Translations under genes and position numbers: made by a program
Assembly (NCBI GenBank): GCA_003611875.1
Contig: RAYY01000004.1
Span: 62,001-126,000 of the forward strand
DNA length: 64,000 nt
DNA from: a bacterium D16-56
Lineage (GTDB): Bacteria > Bacillota > Clostridia > Lachnospirales > Lachnospiraceae
Reading direction: 5' to 3'
The notes under the pieces: generated by a model
The model's database searches: none
What the model saw: the letters and a program-made list of their open reading frames with translations, nothing else
What the model was told of the DNA's origin: nothing
In this document: positions 26,214 through 35,599 of the stretch, piece by piece
Layout of the letters: the number at the start of each line of letters is the position of its first letter
Position numbering within the stretch: position 1 is the first letter of the stretch

Positions 26214-27341
26214 CTATTCTCCACCCCTCCGAAACTCCTCAATCTCCCGCACCAGCAGCCGAACATTCCGAATCAGAGAATCAAACATCCCATACTCATA
26301 CAGCTTCATTCCCAGGATCCCCAAAGGCACTGCCAGGATCATTCCCGAAATCCCCCGGATCTTAAATCCCAAATATAGAAGAAACAATGTCATAAGCGGC
26401 GGAAGCCCCATGGAATCCCCTACGATCTTCGGCTGTATCATCTGTCTCGCCACCTGGCTGACCACATACAAAAGAGCCAATCCTGCCGCCAGCATATATT
26501 CTCCGGAAAAAACCTTTACCACTGCCCACGGAAGCAGCACAGTCCCCGTGCCGAACAGAGGAAGAAAATCAAGCACTGCAATTAAAATCGCCAGCAAAAA
26601 AGCATACCGAATCCCCAGCACCACAAACCCAGCCAGCAAAATCAGCGCCACCATAAACATAATTTTAAACTGGGCCAAAAAATACCCTCCGATCAGCCGT
26701 CTCACATCTCCCTTCAAATTCTGGTAATACCGGCCCCCGTTCTCCGGAAGATACTTTTTCCAAAACTCCAGAATGCGCTCCCTCTCCGCCAGAAAAAAAT
26801 ACGAGGAAAGAATAATCACCACCACATTCACCATGGCATTGGGTATCCGCATAGCTACATTTCCCGCTGCCTCCACTGTAGGAGATGCAATCTTCTGAAC
26901 CAGCAGCCCCATCATCTCCCCCACATTCCCCGTAAAATCCCTCCATGTCTGCTCCACCTGGTCCGGAAGGAAGCGAAACACCTCGTCAAAGCGCCCGGAA
27001 AAGGCTTTCAGGCCCTCGGAGGCTGCCGCATAAAGCTCCGGCAGATCCTTTGCAAAATAAAATGCCTGAACGAAAAGCCGGGATATCAAAAAATATCCCA
27101 GCCCAATCACAAATCCCAAAACCAGCACAATGATCAAAGCCGAACTGTGTTTCCGGACAATTTTCACCCGGCTTTCCAGAAAGCGTACAAGAGGATTCGC
27201 TACCATAGCGATAATCCAGCCAACGGCAAACGGCATAAAATACCCGATCACCTTGGGCACCACTGTACACGCCAGCACGATTCCCGTCACCGGGATAACA
27301 ATATTCAAAAGAATCCTTAGATATTTTTTTACACTTTCCAT
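26214..27341 (-). CDS. Sporulation membrane protein YtvI-like (AI-2E transporter family)
   Basis: A 375-residue member of the AI-2E/PerM permease superfamily with about eight transmembrane helices. The long hydrophilic segment after helix 3 and the C-terminal VGDSMGLPPLMTLFLLYLGFKIRGISGMILAVPLG match the YtvI type of endospore formers. YtvI is a sporulation membrane protein under mother-cell control in Bacillus; its transport role is unproven. The start at 27341 (VKKYLRI region) has a weak AGGTG upstream; an in-frame extension to 27455 would run over an unlikely hydrophilic stretch. It is downstream of hisC on the same strand. Confidence 0.75.
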   Translation of the reverse strand: MESVKKYLRILLNIVIPVTGIVLACTVVPKVIGYFMPFAVGWIIAMVANPLVRFLESRVKIVRKHSSALIIVLVLGFVIGLGYFLISRLFVQAFYFAKDLPELYAAASEGLKAFSGRFDEVFRFLPDQVEQTWRDFTGNVGEMMGLLVQKIASPTVEAAGNVAMRIPNAMVNVVVIILSSYFFLAERERILEFWKKYLPENGGRYYQNLKGDVRRLIGGYFLAQFKIMFMVALILLAGFVVLGIRYAFLLAILIAVLDFLPLFGTGTVLLPWAVVKVFSGEYMLAAGLALLYVVSQVARQMIQPKIVGDSMGLPPLMTLFLLYLGFKIRGISGMILAVPLGILGMKLYEYGMFDSLIRNVRLLVREIEEFRRGGE

Positions 27342-27387
27342 CCATTCACCTGTCTTTGAACCGTAAACACCCTCAGCATCCGCCTTA

Positions 27388-28461
27388 TCAGGCCATATTA
27401 CCCAGATAGCTTTCCAGAAAAGCAAACAGCTTTTCCATTTCCTCATCCGTGCCAATGGTAATCCTTAAATAATTCTCCAGACGGGGCTGCCTGAAATATC
27501 TCACATAGATCCCCTCTTTCTTCAAAGCCTCAAAAAGCTCTGACGCAGACGCCTTTTCATGAGCCGCAAAAATAAAATTAGACATGGAATCCGGAAAAGA
27601 AAATCCCAGCCCCTGAAGCCTTCTTTTTGTCCTTTCCCTGGTATCCACAATCCTGTTAATGGTGTCCCGAAAATACTTCTCATCCCTCACTGCCTCAGTC
27701 CCCAGAACCAAAGACGGCAAATTCATGGTATATGAATTAAAGGAATACTTTACATCCTGCAGGAGCTTTATCAGTTCACGGCCTCCTATGGCAAATCCAA
27801 TCCGCATTCCCGCCATAGACCGTGCCTTGCTGAAGGTCTGCACAATCAGCAGGTTCTCGTATCGCTCCAAAAGCTCCAGGGCAGATCTTCCCCCAAAGTC
27901 AATATACGCCTCATCCACAATCACAATCACATCCTGGTTATGGGAAATCACATCCTCCACCTGCTCTAAGCTCATCAAAAGCCCTGTAGGTGCATTCGGG
28001 TTAGGAAAAATCACCCCGCCATTCTCCCTGTAATAATCCTCCGGCCGAATAAGAAATTCCTCATCTAACGGCGCTGTTTCATAAGGAATGCCGAAAAGCT
28101 CCGCCCAAACCTTATAAAAGGAATAGCTGATATCCGGAAATATAATCGGTTTTCCCGAATTAAAAAATGCCAGAAACGCCATTGCCAGCACATCGTCTGA
28201 CCCTACCCCCACAAATACCTGATCCGGCCTCACCTGATAGTAATCTGCCAGACAGCCTGTCAGCGCCCCGGCCGTTGGGTCCGGGTATTTCCTCAAATCC
28301 TCTATACTCAGCTCTTTAAGGGTCCTTCTCACCCCAGGCGCCGGAGGATACGGATTCTCATTGGTATTCAGCTTCACAATTCCCGATCCCTTTGGCTGTT
28401 CTCCCGGCACATAAGGAACCACTCTTCTGATATTGGCTTCCCATGGTTTCATATCCCTCAC
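27388..28461 (-). CDS. hisC: Histidinol-phosphate aminotransferase
   Basis: A 357-residue PLP-dependent aminotransferase of fold type I. It has the HisC-type N-terminus (KLNTNENPYPPAP), PNPNAPTG, the PLP Asp in IVDEAYIDFGG and the PLP Lys in FSKARSMAGMRIGFA. It converts imidazole acetol phosphate to histidinol phosphate. Other his genes are absent from the window, so a broader role in aromatic amino acid transamination is also possible. It lies 43 bases downstream of a second aminotransferase gene, which is unusual and suggests a shared transcript. Confidence 0.88.
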   Translation of the reverse strand: MRDMKPWEANIRRVVPYVPGEQPKGSGIVKLNTNENPYPPAPGVRRTLKELSIEDLRKYPDPTAGALTGCLADYYQVRPDQVFVGVGSDDVLAMAFLAFFNSGKPIIFPDISYSFYKVWAELFGIPYETAPLDEEFLIRPEDYYRENGGVIFPNPNAPTGLLMSLEQVEDVISHNQDVIVIVDEAYIDFGGRSALELLERYENLLIVQTFSKARSMAGMRIGFAIGGRELIKLLQDVKYSFNSYTMNLPSLVLGTEAVRDEKYFRDTINRIVDTRERTKRRLQGLGFSFPDSMSNFIFAAHEKASASELFEALKKEGIYVRYFRQPRLENYLRITIGTDEEMEKLFAFLESYLGNMA

Positions 28462-28504
28462 TCCTTACAATCCATTATGACTGTTCTCATCCTCCGCTGA
28501 ACCA

Positions 28505-29698
28505 TTACAGCCCATATTCCTCTGCCAATGCACGAAACGCTGGCATGGAGCGCTGGATCTGTTCATAGGATACACAATATGCAATGCGTACATACCCCGG
28601 ACACGCAAAAGAGCTTCCCGGAACCAGCAAGAGATGATGTTTCTTGGCCCTGCTGCAGAACTCCCTTTCATCCTCAACCGGCGACTTCACAAAAAGATAA
28701 AACGCCCCTTCCGGACGAATACAGGAAAAACCGCACTCTGTTAACCCCTCATACAGTCGGTTCCGATTCCGATCATAAGCTGCCAGATTCACGGAGGCCC
28801 CCTTCTCAATACACCGTTTAATCACCCTCTGCATCAAGGACGGCGCATTGACACATCCCAACACCCGGTTAGCAATCGATGCCGCCGTAAACACCTGACG
28901 ACTGTCCTGCAGCTCATTCGGAATCACCAGATACCCGATCCGCTCTCCTGGAAGGGATAAAGACTTACTGTATGAGTAACACACTACGGTATCCTTATAA
29001 TATCTGGTCACATAAGGTACCTGCACCCCGTCATAGGCCAATTCCCGATAAGGTTCATCTGAAAGCAGCACGATCCCCCTCCCAAACTGCTTTTCCTTAT
29101 CCTCCAAAATCCCGGCCAACTGACGCAGTGTCTCCTCCGAATAAACCACACCCGTGGGATTATTGGGTGTGTTGATAATAACAGCCTTGGTTTTTTCTGT
29201 AATTTTTCGCTTAAATTCCTCCAGATTAGGTTGAAAATCTATCGTATTGGGAGAGACTACCACCAATGCTCCGTCATAATTGCCCACATAATTCCCATAT
29301 TCCACAAAATAAGGCGCAAAAACCATCACCTCATCTCCTGGTTCCAGAATGGTCTTTAGAATCACATTCAATCCGCTGGCAGCTCCCACGGTCATCAAAA
29401 TATTATTCTCGCCAAAATCCGTCCCAAATCGTTCATTGAGAGAATGGGCAATGGTTTCCCGCACATCCTCATAGCCTGCATTGCTCATATAGCCATGGAC
29501 AAAGGTAGATTCCTCCTCCTGAAGGATTTCCAGAATCGCTTCCTTTACCTCATCAGGCGCAGGCACATTGGGATTTCCCAAGCTGAAATCATATACATTT
29601 TCCGGGCCATAAATGGCAGCCAGACGTTTCCCCTCCTCAAACATCTCGCGGATCACGGAATTATTCTCTACCAGCGGCTTCATTTTTCCTGAAACCAT
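28505..29698 (-). CDS. Class I/II PLP-dependent aminotransferase
   Basis: A 397-residue aspartate-aminotransferase-superfamily enzyme. Key features are YDFSLGNPNVPAP near residue 40, INTPNNPTGVVYSEE with the conserved Asn, and the PLP Lys in YSYSKSLSLPGERIGYL. The exact substrate cannot be read off; the family includes aspartate, aromatic and alanine aminotransferases. The start at 29698 has AAGGAGG nine bases upstream; an ATG at 29728 is less well placed. It lies 13 bases after the Wzy-like polymerase gene and before hisC. Confidence 0.88.
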   Translation of the reverse strand: MVSGKMKPLVENNSVIREMFEEGKRLAAIYGPENVYDFSLGNPNVPAPDEVKEAILEILQEEESTFVHGYMSNAGYEDVRETIAHSLNERFGTDFGENNILMTVGAASGLNVILKTILEPGDEVMVFAPYFVEYGNYVGNYDGALVVVSPNTIDFQPNLEEFKRKITEKTKAVIINTPNNPTGVVYSEETLRQLAGILEDKEKQFGRGIVLLSDEPYRELAYDGVQVPYVTRYYKDTVVCYSYSKSLSLPGERIGYLVIPNELQDSRQVFTAASIANRVLGCVNAPSLMQRVIKRCIEKGASVNLAAYDRNRNRLYEGLTECGFSCIRPEGAFYLFVKSPVEDEREFCSRAKKHHLLLVPGSSFACPGYVRIAYCVSYEQIQRSMPAFRALAEEYGL

Positions 29699-29711
29699 TT
29701 TCTCATCCTCC

Positions 29712-31001
29712 TTATCTTCGATGCTCATTCATATGATAATATACTGCCATCAGCCCGGTTAAAATCAGATAAAACCAGGTAGTGGTATTGCTGAACCAGG
29801 TAGTGAAAAAAGAAAGCATCAAATACGCCCCCATCTGGGCATACAAAAGATACCCCATAGGATTGCGCAGCTCCCGCAGCTTAACAGTCAGAAGATATGC
29901 TGCCAATCCCAGGATGCAGGAAAAGATCAGCACTCCCGGCCATCCGAAATCATAATAAGAATCATAGAACATAGTCAGGGTAGTCAGCTCCTTTTTGTTT
30001 ACATAAATAGGAAAATTAATGAGTCCAGGAAATGCAAACTTAAGCCCTGTCAAAGCCCAAAAAGGAAACAATCCCTTCAGGCCAAAGGTATGCCTGGGCA
30101 GCACCTGCACCATACAATTAAAATTCTCATAATTATTGGCAATGTACATATAAGGCTGGGTGATAAAGATCGGCATCCCGGCATATTTCATTTCAAAGAT
30201 TCCGTTCAGATACTCTACATCATGACTTCTGGCTACCGTCAAAATCAGGTAAACCGGCAGAACCACTGCCCCTAGCCCTGCCAAATACAAGGGATTGAAC
30301 TGCTTTTGAAGTAAAATATAAGTAAATCCTGCCAGGATTACAGCAAACACAAACTGAAACCGTGATACACACAGCATGGGAATCACCAAAGAAATCCCTG
30401 TCATGATGGCAGCCGTCACCATCCGTCTCTCACACCCTCTGCCCCGCTCCGTATGAAAATACAGCACGGAAATGGATGGCACCAGAACACAAGACACAGT
30501 AATATAATGAATCCCTGTCAAATGAAACTCCGAATAGGCATGTGGCACTCCCCGCAGAAAAAGCGGCACATAGCCCAGCACTGCCGCCTCTGTCAAAAAA
30601 GCGGCCAGGGATATGACTGTCACCCCGCAGACCATATGAAACAATGGCTTAGGATTTCCTCGAAAGCTTCGCCATCTGCTGTAGCTGTCATGACCTGTTC
30701 CATACCGGCGGCTCAGTATCTCAAAAATCCCCCAAAAGCCTGCATATGCCAATGCCAGGCACACCCACGTCATAAGCGTCCAATCTGTGTGCAGGCGGCT
30801 GAGCTTCATACATGCCAAACCCTGCCCGCCTATCCAGAACAAGGAAAAAATCCCCCGCAAATGAATCAGATTCTTAGACTGCCGGAAATCCCGTCCATAC
30901 AGCCACAATGCTGCCGCCAAAAGTACGATTCCTGACAGACAATAATGTCCCCACTTTGCCAGAAAAAAGCTCAAAATATAACTAATCAGATAAATTACCA
31001 T
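29712..31001 (-). CDS. Wzy-like oligosaccharide repeat unit polymerase
   Basis: A 429-residue membrane protein with about 11 hydrophobic segments and one long extracytoplasmic loop around residues 255-330. That pattern is the one seen in Wzy-type O-antigen or capsule polymerases; sequence in this family is poorly conserved. The fold and the motif MYDSYYDFGWPGVLIFSCILGLAAY near residue 330-355 (shortened in meaning: a DFGWPGV turn) support it. It would join repeat units on the outer face of the membrane. No other polysaccharide gene is adjacent; the nearest related gene is the Wzz-like one at 1322-2722. The functional call is moderate. Confidence 0.6.
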   Translation of the reverse strand: MVIYLISYILSFFLAKWGHYCLSGIVLLAAALWLYGRDFRQSKNLIHLRGIFSLFWIGGQGLACMKLSRLHTDWTLMTWVCLALAYAGFWGIFEILSRRYGTGHDSYSRWRSFRGNPKPLFHMVCGVTVISLAAFLTEAAVLGYVPLFLRGVPHAYSEFHLTGIHYITVSCVLVPSISVLYFHTERGRGCERRMVTAAIMTGISLVIPMLCVSRFQFVFAVILAGFTYILLQKQFNPLYLAGLGAVVLPVYLILTVARSHDVEYLNGIFEMKYAGMPIFITQPYMYIANNYENFNCMVQVLPRHTFGLKGLFPFWALTGLKFAFPGLINFPIYVNKKELTTLTMFYDSYYDFGWPGVLIFSCILGLAAYLLTVKLRELRNPMGYLLYAQMGAYLMLSFFTTWFSNTTTWFYLILTGLMAVYYHMNEHRR

Positions 31002-31049
31002 GTCGTATCCACCCTATTTTTGTGTCTTTCGTTCTTCTGTGCCAAAGGC

Positions 31050-31092
31050 AAAGGAAACGGCTGCCGCACGTCAGAGCGTATGGCAGCCGGTC
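31050..31092 (-). terminator. Terminator of ptsHI
   Basis: CGGCTGCC (31058-31065) and GGCAGCCG (31082-31089) form the stem; on the minus strand a T-rich stretch follows. It lies about 33 bases past the ptsI stop codon. Confidence 0.65.
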
Positions 31093-31121
31093 CCTTCACA
31101 CTTTATACCGGTTACTCCGGT

Positions 31122-32837
31122 TTACAGCCCTGCAACAAATTCACGCATATAATCCTCCACCTCTTTTGTGGTGGCAAAGCTCATAGCTTTATCTGCAACA
31201 CCTTGAAGCTCCTCCACACTTAAGCTGGTAATCAATTTCCTGGAATACAGGATCGCTGATGCGCTCATGCTGAACTCATTCAGTCCAAATGCCAGTAGGA
31301 GCGGAATCATCATGGGATCGCTGGCAGCTTCTCCACACATTCCTACCATGATCCCCTCTTCCCGGGCGCAGGTAATGATCCTCTTAATGCTTCTCAGCAC
31401 TGCCGGGTTAAAGGTAGAATATAAATAAGAAATCTTGTCATTTCCCCGGTCTACGGACATGGTGTACTGTGTCAGATCATTGGTTCCGATACTAAAGAAA
31501 TCAACCTCCTTGGCAAAAATATCCGCAATCAGAGAAGCCGCTGCGGTCTCCACCATGATTCCCACCTGAATGTCCCGGTTATAGGCAACACCCTGACGGT
31601 CTAACTCCAGCTTCAGCTCGTCGATCAGCATCTTTGCCTCCCGATACTCATCAATACAAGTCACCAGAGGAATCATGATCTTAATGTTGCCAAAAGCGCT
31701 GGCCCGAAGCAATGCCCGAAGCTGGGGCTTATAAATATCCTCCTTGCGATCCAGGCACAGACGGATTGCCCGGTAGCCCAGGAAGGGATTCTCATCCTTC
31801 TCCAGCCCCATATAAGGGATCTCCTTATCTCCGCCAATATCCAGGGTTCGAATAATCACCGGCTTGCCGTTTAAAGCCTCTGCCACCTTCTTATATGCTT
31901 CAAATTGTTCGTCCTCTGTAGGCATGGAATTGCGGTCCATAAACAAAAATTCTGTTCTGAACAGTCCTACCCCTTCCCCGTCATACTGAAGTACCTTTTC
32001 CACATCCTTGGGCTTACCAATATTCGCTACCAGCTCTACTGTCACCCCATCCTTTGTAATGGTAGGCTGGCCAATATACTTTTCCAGTTCCTTTTTCTCT
32101 GCCAAAAATGCATCTCTTTTTGCCGTATATTCTCCCTTTACAGAATCATCCGGATTTACAAACACTTCCCCTGCGTCTCCGTCCAGGATCACAAAGTCGC
32201 CATTCTTTACCTCTGACATAAAATTGCTGACCGCAACCACTGCCGGAATCTCCAAAGCCCGTGCCAAAATAGCGCTGTGAGAGGTTTTCCCTCCCAGCTC
32301 TGTCACAATTCCCGTCACATTTTTCGGGTTAATACCTGCTGTCATGGATGGGGTCAGATCCTTTGCCACCAAAATGCTGCCGGCCGGCAGAGATGCAATA
32401 TCCACTGTCTCCACCCCTAACAGCACCCTCTGCATACGGGTTTTAATATCCCGCATATCAGTAGCCCGCTGCTGCATCAGCTCATCTTCCATCCCTGCAA
32501 ACACATTTGCATACATGGTGCATACCATCTCAATAGCAAACTCACTGCAGATCCCCTCACCCTTGATTGTATTTTCAATCTCACCAGTCAGCATGGGATC
32601 CATCAAAAGCATCATGTGTCCCTGCAGAATCTCAGCTTCCTTCTCCCCTACCCGAGTTGCCAGATCTGCTGCCAATGCTTCCGTATCCTTCATGGTCTTG
32701 TCCAATGCCCCCTTAAAACGCTGGACCTCCGTCTCTGCATCCGCAACAGCCTTCTTTTCAATGACTAGTTCTGCCTCCTCCACGATCACCGCAGTTCCGA
32801 TACCAATACCGGAAGAAGCATTCGTTCCCTTAAACAT
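31122..32837 (-). CDS. ptsI: Phosphoenolpyruvate-protein phosphotransferase (PTS enzyme I)
   Basis: A 571-residue PTS enzyme I. It takes phosphate from phosphoenolpyruvate and passes it to HPr. The active His is in GGKTSHSAILARAL near residue 188; the PEP-binding motifs DFFSIGTNDLTQYTM and GMCGEAASD (with the conserved Cys) are near residues 440-505. The N-terminal HPr-binding domain and the TIM barrel are complete. It follows ptsH by 75 bases on the same strand, the usual order of the general PTS operon. AGGAGG lies 7 bases upstream. Confidence 0.96.
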   Translation of the reverse strand: MFKGTNASSGIGIGTAVIVEEAELVIEKKAVADAETEVQRFKGALDKTMKDTEALAADLATRVGEKEAEILQGHMMLLMDPMLTGEIENTIKGEGICSEFAIEMVCTMYANVFAGMEDELMQQRATDMRDIKTRMQRVLLGVETVDIASLPAGSILVAKDLTPSMTAGINPKNVTGIVTELGGKTSHSAILARALEIPAVVAVSNFMSEVKNGDFVILDGDAGEVFVNPDDSVKGEYTAKRDAFLAEKKELEKYIGQPTITKDGVTVELVANIGKPKDVEKVLQYDGEGVGLFRTEFLFMDRNSMPTEDEQFEAYKKVAEALNGKPVIIRTLDIGGDKEIPYMGLEKDENPFLGYRAIRLCLDRKEDIYKPQLRALLRASAFGNIKIMIPLVTCIDEYREAKMLIDELKLELDRQGVAYNRDIQVGIMVETAAASLIADIFAKEVDFFSIGTNDLTQYTMSVDRGNDKISYLYSTFNPAVLRSIKRIITCAREEGIMVGMCGEAASDPMMIPLLLAFGLNEFSMSASAILYSRKLITSLSVEELQGVADKAMSFATTKEVEDYMREFVAGL

Positions 32838-32912
32838 GCCAAAACTCCTCCTTATTAATTATTTATGTGAAACATGCGTTGTTTGCATGCTCCAACCTCT
32901 TTTGAAGCCCCT

Positions 32913-33176
32913 TTACTCCCCCAGTCCGCTTTCCACCAGACGGACCATGGCGGCAAGTGCCTCCTCCTCATCCGCCCCTTCACACACAAACTCAATCTCA
33001 TCTCCACATTTAATACAGGCTCCCAGCACACTTAACACACTTTTCGCATTGGTGGGCGTGTTTCGAGAGATAAACTTAACAGACGACTGATATTTTATCG
33101 CCTCGTTGCAAAGCATACCGGTGGGACGCAGATGAAGACCGGATGCATTTTTAATTGTAATTTTCCTGCTGACCAC
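32913..33176 (-). CDS. ptsH: Phosphocarrier protein HPr
   Basis: An 87-residue HPr. The phosphorylated His is in the GLHLRPTG motif at residue 15 (usually GLHARPA), and the regulatory Ser46 region is NAKSVLSVLG, so HPr kinase control of carbon catabolite repression is likely. It passes phosphate from enzyme I to sugar-specific EII proteins. The Leu and Thr substitutions beside the active His are mild changes from the consensus. It is the first gene of the ptsHI pair. Confidence 0.92.
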   Translation of the reverse strand: MVSRKITIKNASGLHLRPTGMLCNEAIKYQSSVKFISRNTPTNAKSVLSVLGACIKCGDEIEFVCEGADEEEALAAMVRLVESGLGE

Positions 33177-33312
33177 TCTATACCCCTCTTTTCATTATCA
33201 ATATCCTGTTTTATCTTGCCTGTTACGACTGTCCTCAGTCTGCAAACTCCTCCTCTCAATGATCCTGCCTCTAATATTTCCGGCTTACCGCCGCTTCAAT
33301 CCGCTTGGGCCG

Positions 33313-34728
33313 TTACTCTGTCTCTCTTTCTTCTTCCTGAGATTCCCCGCCAGGAGAGACACCGGCCTCTATGGCTGGCAGGGTCTCCTCTCCTGGACCG
33401 ACTGCCTGAAATGGCTGACCGGAAACACCTTCTGCACTTTCTTCATTCTCATCCGTCTCTGGAAACTGAGTCACGGTTTCCCCTTGATTGCCTGGGGAAG
33501 TTACTTCAATCTGAAATTCATCATAAGACAAAATGACAAAACGATCATTGTCCCGAAACTGAAGATTCCCGTCATGGAATCCCTCCTGCAATCCTGCCAG
33601 GTCTATAAATGCGCTCAAATCATCCTTTGTCAAATCCTTCAGATCATCCTTCAGACCCTGAACCGTCACAGAAACCTGAGAAGGCTTCATCTCATACTCC
33701 TTGCCTTCCTCCCTTCCTGTCATGGAAATGTCCGCCTGTTCCAGTTCTATGGTCTTTGTAACCAAAGCTTCTACCAGCATACGAACCTCTACACCAGAGT
33801 CCTCCGAATCCGCAATCTGGACTCCCTCCGGCAGAAACTCCCGAATATCCACTGTAACCACCTTATCCTGAACAGCGCCGCTAATGTCCAGAACCGAGGA
33901 AGGAATCACAAGAACATTGAGAGAAGCTAAGCCTGACCGGGAACCTGTCACCTGCACACTTCTCCTTGAACACTCCACGCCTACAAACCGATAACCTAAA
34001 GCTGCAGTTCCTTCCACTTCAAAGTCCAGAGAAATCTCCTTGATCTTATTTACATTCACCTTATAACCAATCCCTGTTTCATCCACATCGGTATGAACCC
34101 GCTCGTCCACAGAAAGCACATTGCCATTGCCGTCATAAAACTGCAGAACAGCATTCCCCTCACCATCACCGCTCAGTCCATCAATGTTGATCTTTACCCC
34201 CACATGGTTAATAAGCCCTACCTGGGACATCGGTCCCTCTACAATCACAGTTTCCGGAGTGAGGGCAACACTGGCAAAATCATATCCGTTTGCTGCAGTT
34301 CCCTCCACCTCTGCCATAACCTCAAAAGGCTTTGTCTGGATGTCCTCGGTCTTTACCCGAACCACTCCGGGACGGGAGATCACGTTATAATAAATGTCGT
34401 CATTGTTCAGAACCTCGATCTTTACAGGCACGGAGCCCGTTACGTCATAAAGCTCTGACAAGTCAATATAAGCGCGGAAATCCGATGGCTGCACCTTATA
34501 GCTGTCACGGGCATGAACATCAAATACCACGGTCACTGTGCTCTTTCCTATGATCTCATAAGCCCGCCGGGCTGCAGTCAGAACCTGGTCATTTTCAATC
34601 TCCAGCGTCACCTCTCTGCGGCCATTAACTAAGGGATTGGACACATTTACCACAATCAGCCAGATAATAAACGCCAAAAAGAGAGAAAGAATCTTCAGTC
34701 CCAGATTTTTAATCAGCCTTTCTTTCAT
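33313..34728 (-). CDS. cdaR: CdaR (YbbR-domain regulator of c-di-AMP synthesis)
   Basis: A 471-residue protein with one N-terminal transmembrane helix (residues 12-30), then four YbbR-type beta repeats outside the membrane. A Pro/Glu/Gly-rich tail of about 45 residues follows. CdaR binds the diadenylate cyclase CdaA and tunes its activity in Bacillus and relatives. Its start overlaps the cdaA stop by 20 bases, supporting a coupled operon. Typical operons continue with glmM, but here the operon ends and ptsH follows about 135 bases on. Confidence 0.9.
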   Translation of the reverse strand: MKERLIKNLGLKILSLFLAFIIWLIVVNVSNPLVNGRREVTLEIENDQVLTAARRAYEIIGKSTVTVVFDVHARDSYKVQPSDFRAYIDLSELYDVTGSVPVKIEVLNNDDIYYNVISRPGVVRVKTEDIQTKPFEVMAEVEGTAANGYDFASVALTPETVIVEGPMSQVGLINHVGVKINIDGLSGDGEGNAVLQFYDGNGNVLSVDERVHTDVDETGIGYKVNVNKIKEISLDFEVEGTAALGYRFVGVECSRRSVQVTGSRSGLASLNVLVIPSSVLDISGAVQDKVVTVDIREFLPEGVQIADSEDSGVEVRMLVEALVTKTIELEQADISMTGREEGKEYEMKPSQVSVTVQGLKDDLKDLTKDDLSAFIDLAGLQEGFHDGNLQFRDNDRFVILSYDEFQIEVTSPGNQGETVTQFPETDENEESAEGVSGQPFQAVGPGEETLPAIEAGVSPGGESQEEERETE

Positions 34729-35599
34729 TCTTCTTTATTCCCTTCCAAATCTTAAACCGGCTGCTGCCTGTCTCCTCCTGCTTTTCCATCTGCTCCAGAG
34801 CCTGACGCAGCCCCTCCGCATCAATGATGCGGCGCAGCATTCCGCCTTCCACCAGAGACACACGCCCGGTTTCCTCCGATACTACAATCGTCAGGCTGTC
34901 CGTGACTTCGCTGATTCCCACCGCTGCCCGGTGCCGGGTACCCAGGTCCTTACTGATCATCATGTTATCTGACAACGGCAGATAACAGGTGGCAGCCGTT
35001 ACACGATTTCCCCGAATCACCACTGCCCCATCATGTAAAGGCGTATTATGTTCAAAAATGTTGATTAAAAGCTGACTGCTTACCAGGCCGTTGATCTCAA
35101 TTCCGGTACGCTCAATCTCCTTCAAAGGCATATTCCTTTCCAAAACCATTAAAGCCCCAGTCTTAACCTTGGCCATTTCAAAGGTTGCCTTCACAATCTC
35201 ATTGGCTGTCCGCTCTGTAAATGCCGCTTCCTCCTTCCCGTCATCAAAGGCCAGGATACCGGAGATCAAATTCTGACTGCCCAGCTGTTCCAATGCCTTT
35301 CGCAGCTCTGGCTGGAAAATAATCACCAGTGCCGTCACAGCAATGGTGGTGGTCTTTTCCAAAATCCACAAAATCGTATTTAAATGAAGGAGTCCGGCCA
35401 TAAGTGCAAAAAAACCAATGACCAAAAGGCCCTTCAGCAGGGTCCATGCGCGGGTGTTCATGATCCAGTACAGAATTTCATACACCAAAAAGGCAATAAT
35501 GATAATTTCGAAAACATTCGTAAGGGTTATTCTCGGCAGAAAAGAGAACCAGGATAACAGCCCCCGCCATAGATCTTCCACCTGAATGACACCTGTCAT
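34709..35599 (-). CDS. cdaA: Diadenylate cyclase CdaA
   Basis: A 296-residue membrane-bound diadenylate cyclase: three N-terminal transmembrane helices (to about residue 100), then a DAC domain with the catalytic motifs HDGAVVIRG and GTRHRAAVG. It condenses two ATP to c-di-AMP, an essential second messenger that controls potassium and osmolyte uptake and wall homeostasis. The start overlaps the upstream gene's stop by four bases (ATGA). Together with cdaR and two membrane proteins it forms a four-gene operon. Confidence 0.95.
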   Translation of the reverse strand: MTGVIQVEDLWRGLLSWFSFLPRITLTNVFEIIIIAFLVYEILYWIMNTRAWTLLKGLLVIGFFALMAGLLHLNTILWILEKTTTIAVTALVIIFQPELRKALEQLGSQNLISGILAFDDGKEEAAFTERTANEIVKATFEMAKVKTGALMVLERNMPLKEIERTGIEINGLVSSQLLINIFEHNTPLHDGAVVIRGNRVTAATCYLPLSDNMMISKDLGTRHRAAVGISEVTDSLTIVVSEETGRVSLVEGGMLRRIIDAEGLRQALEQMEKQEETGSSRFKIWKGIKKNERKAD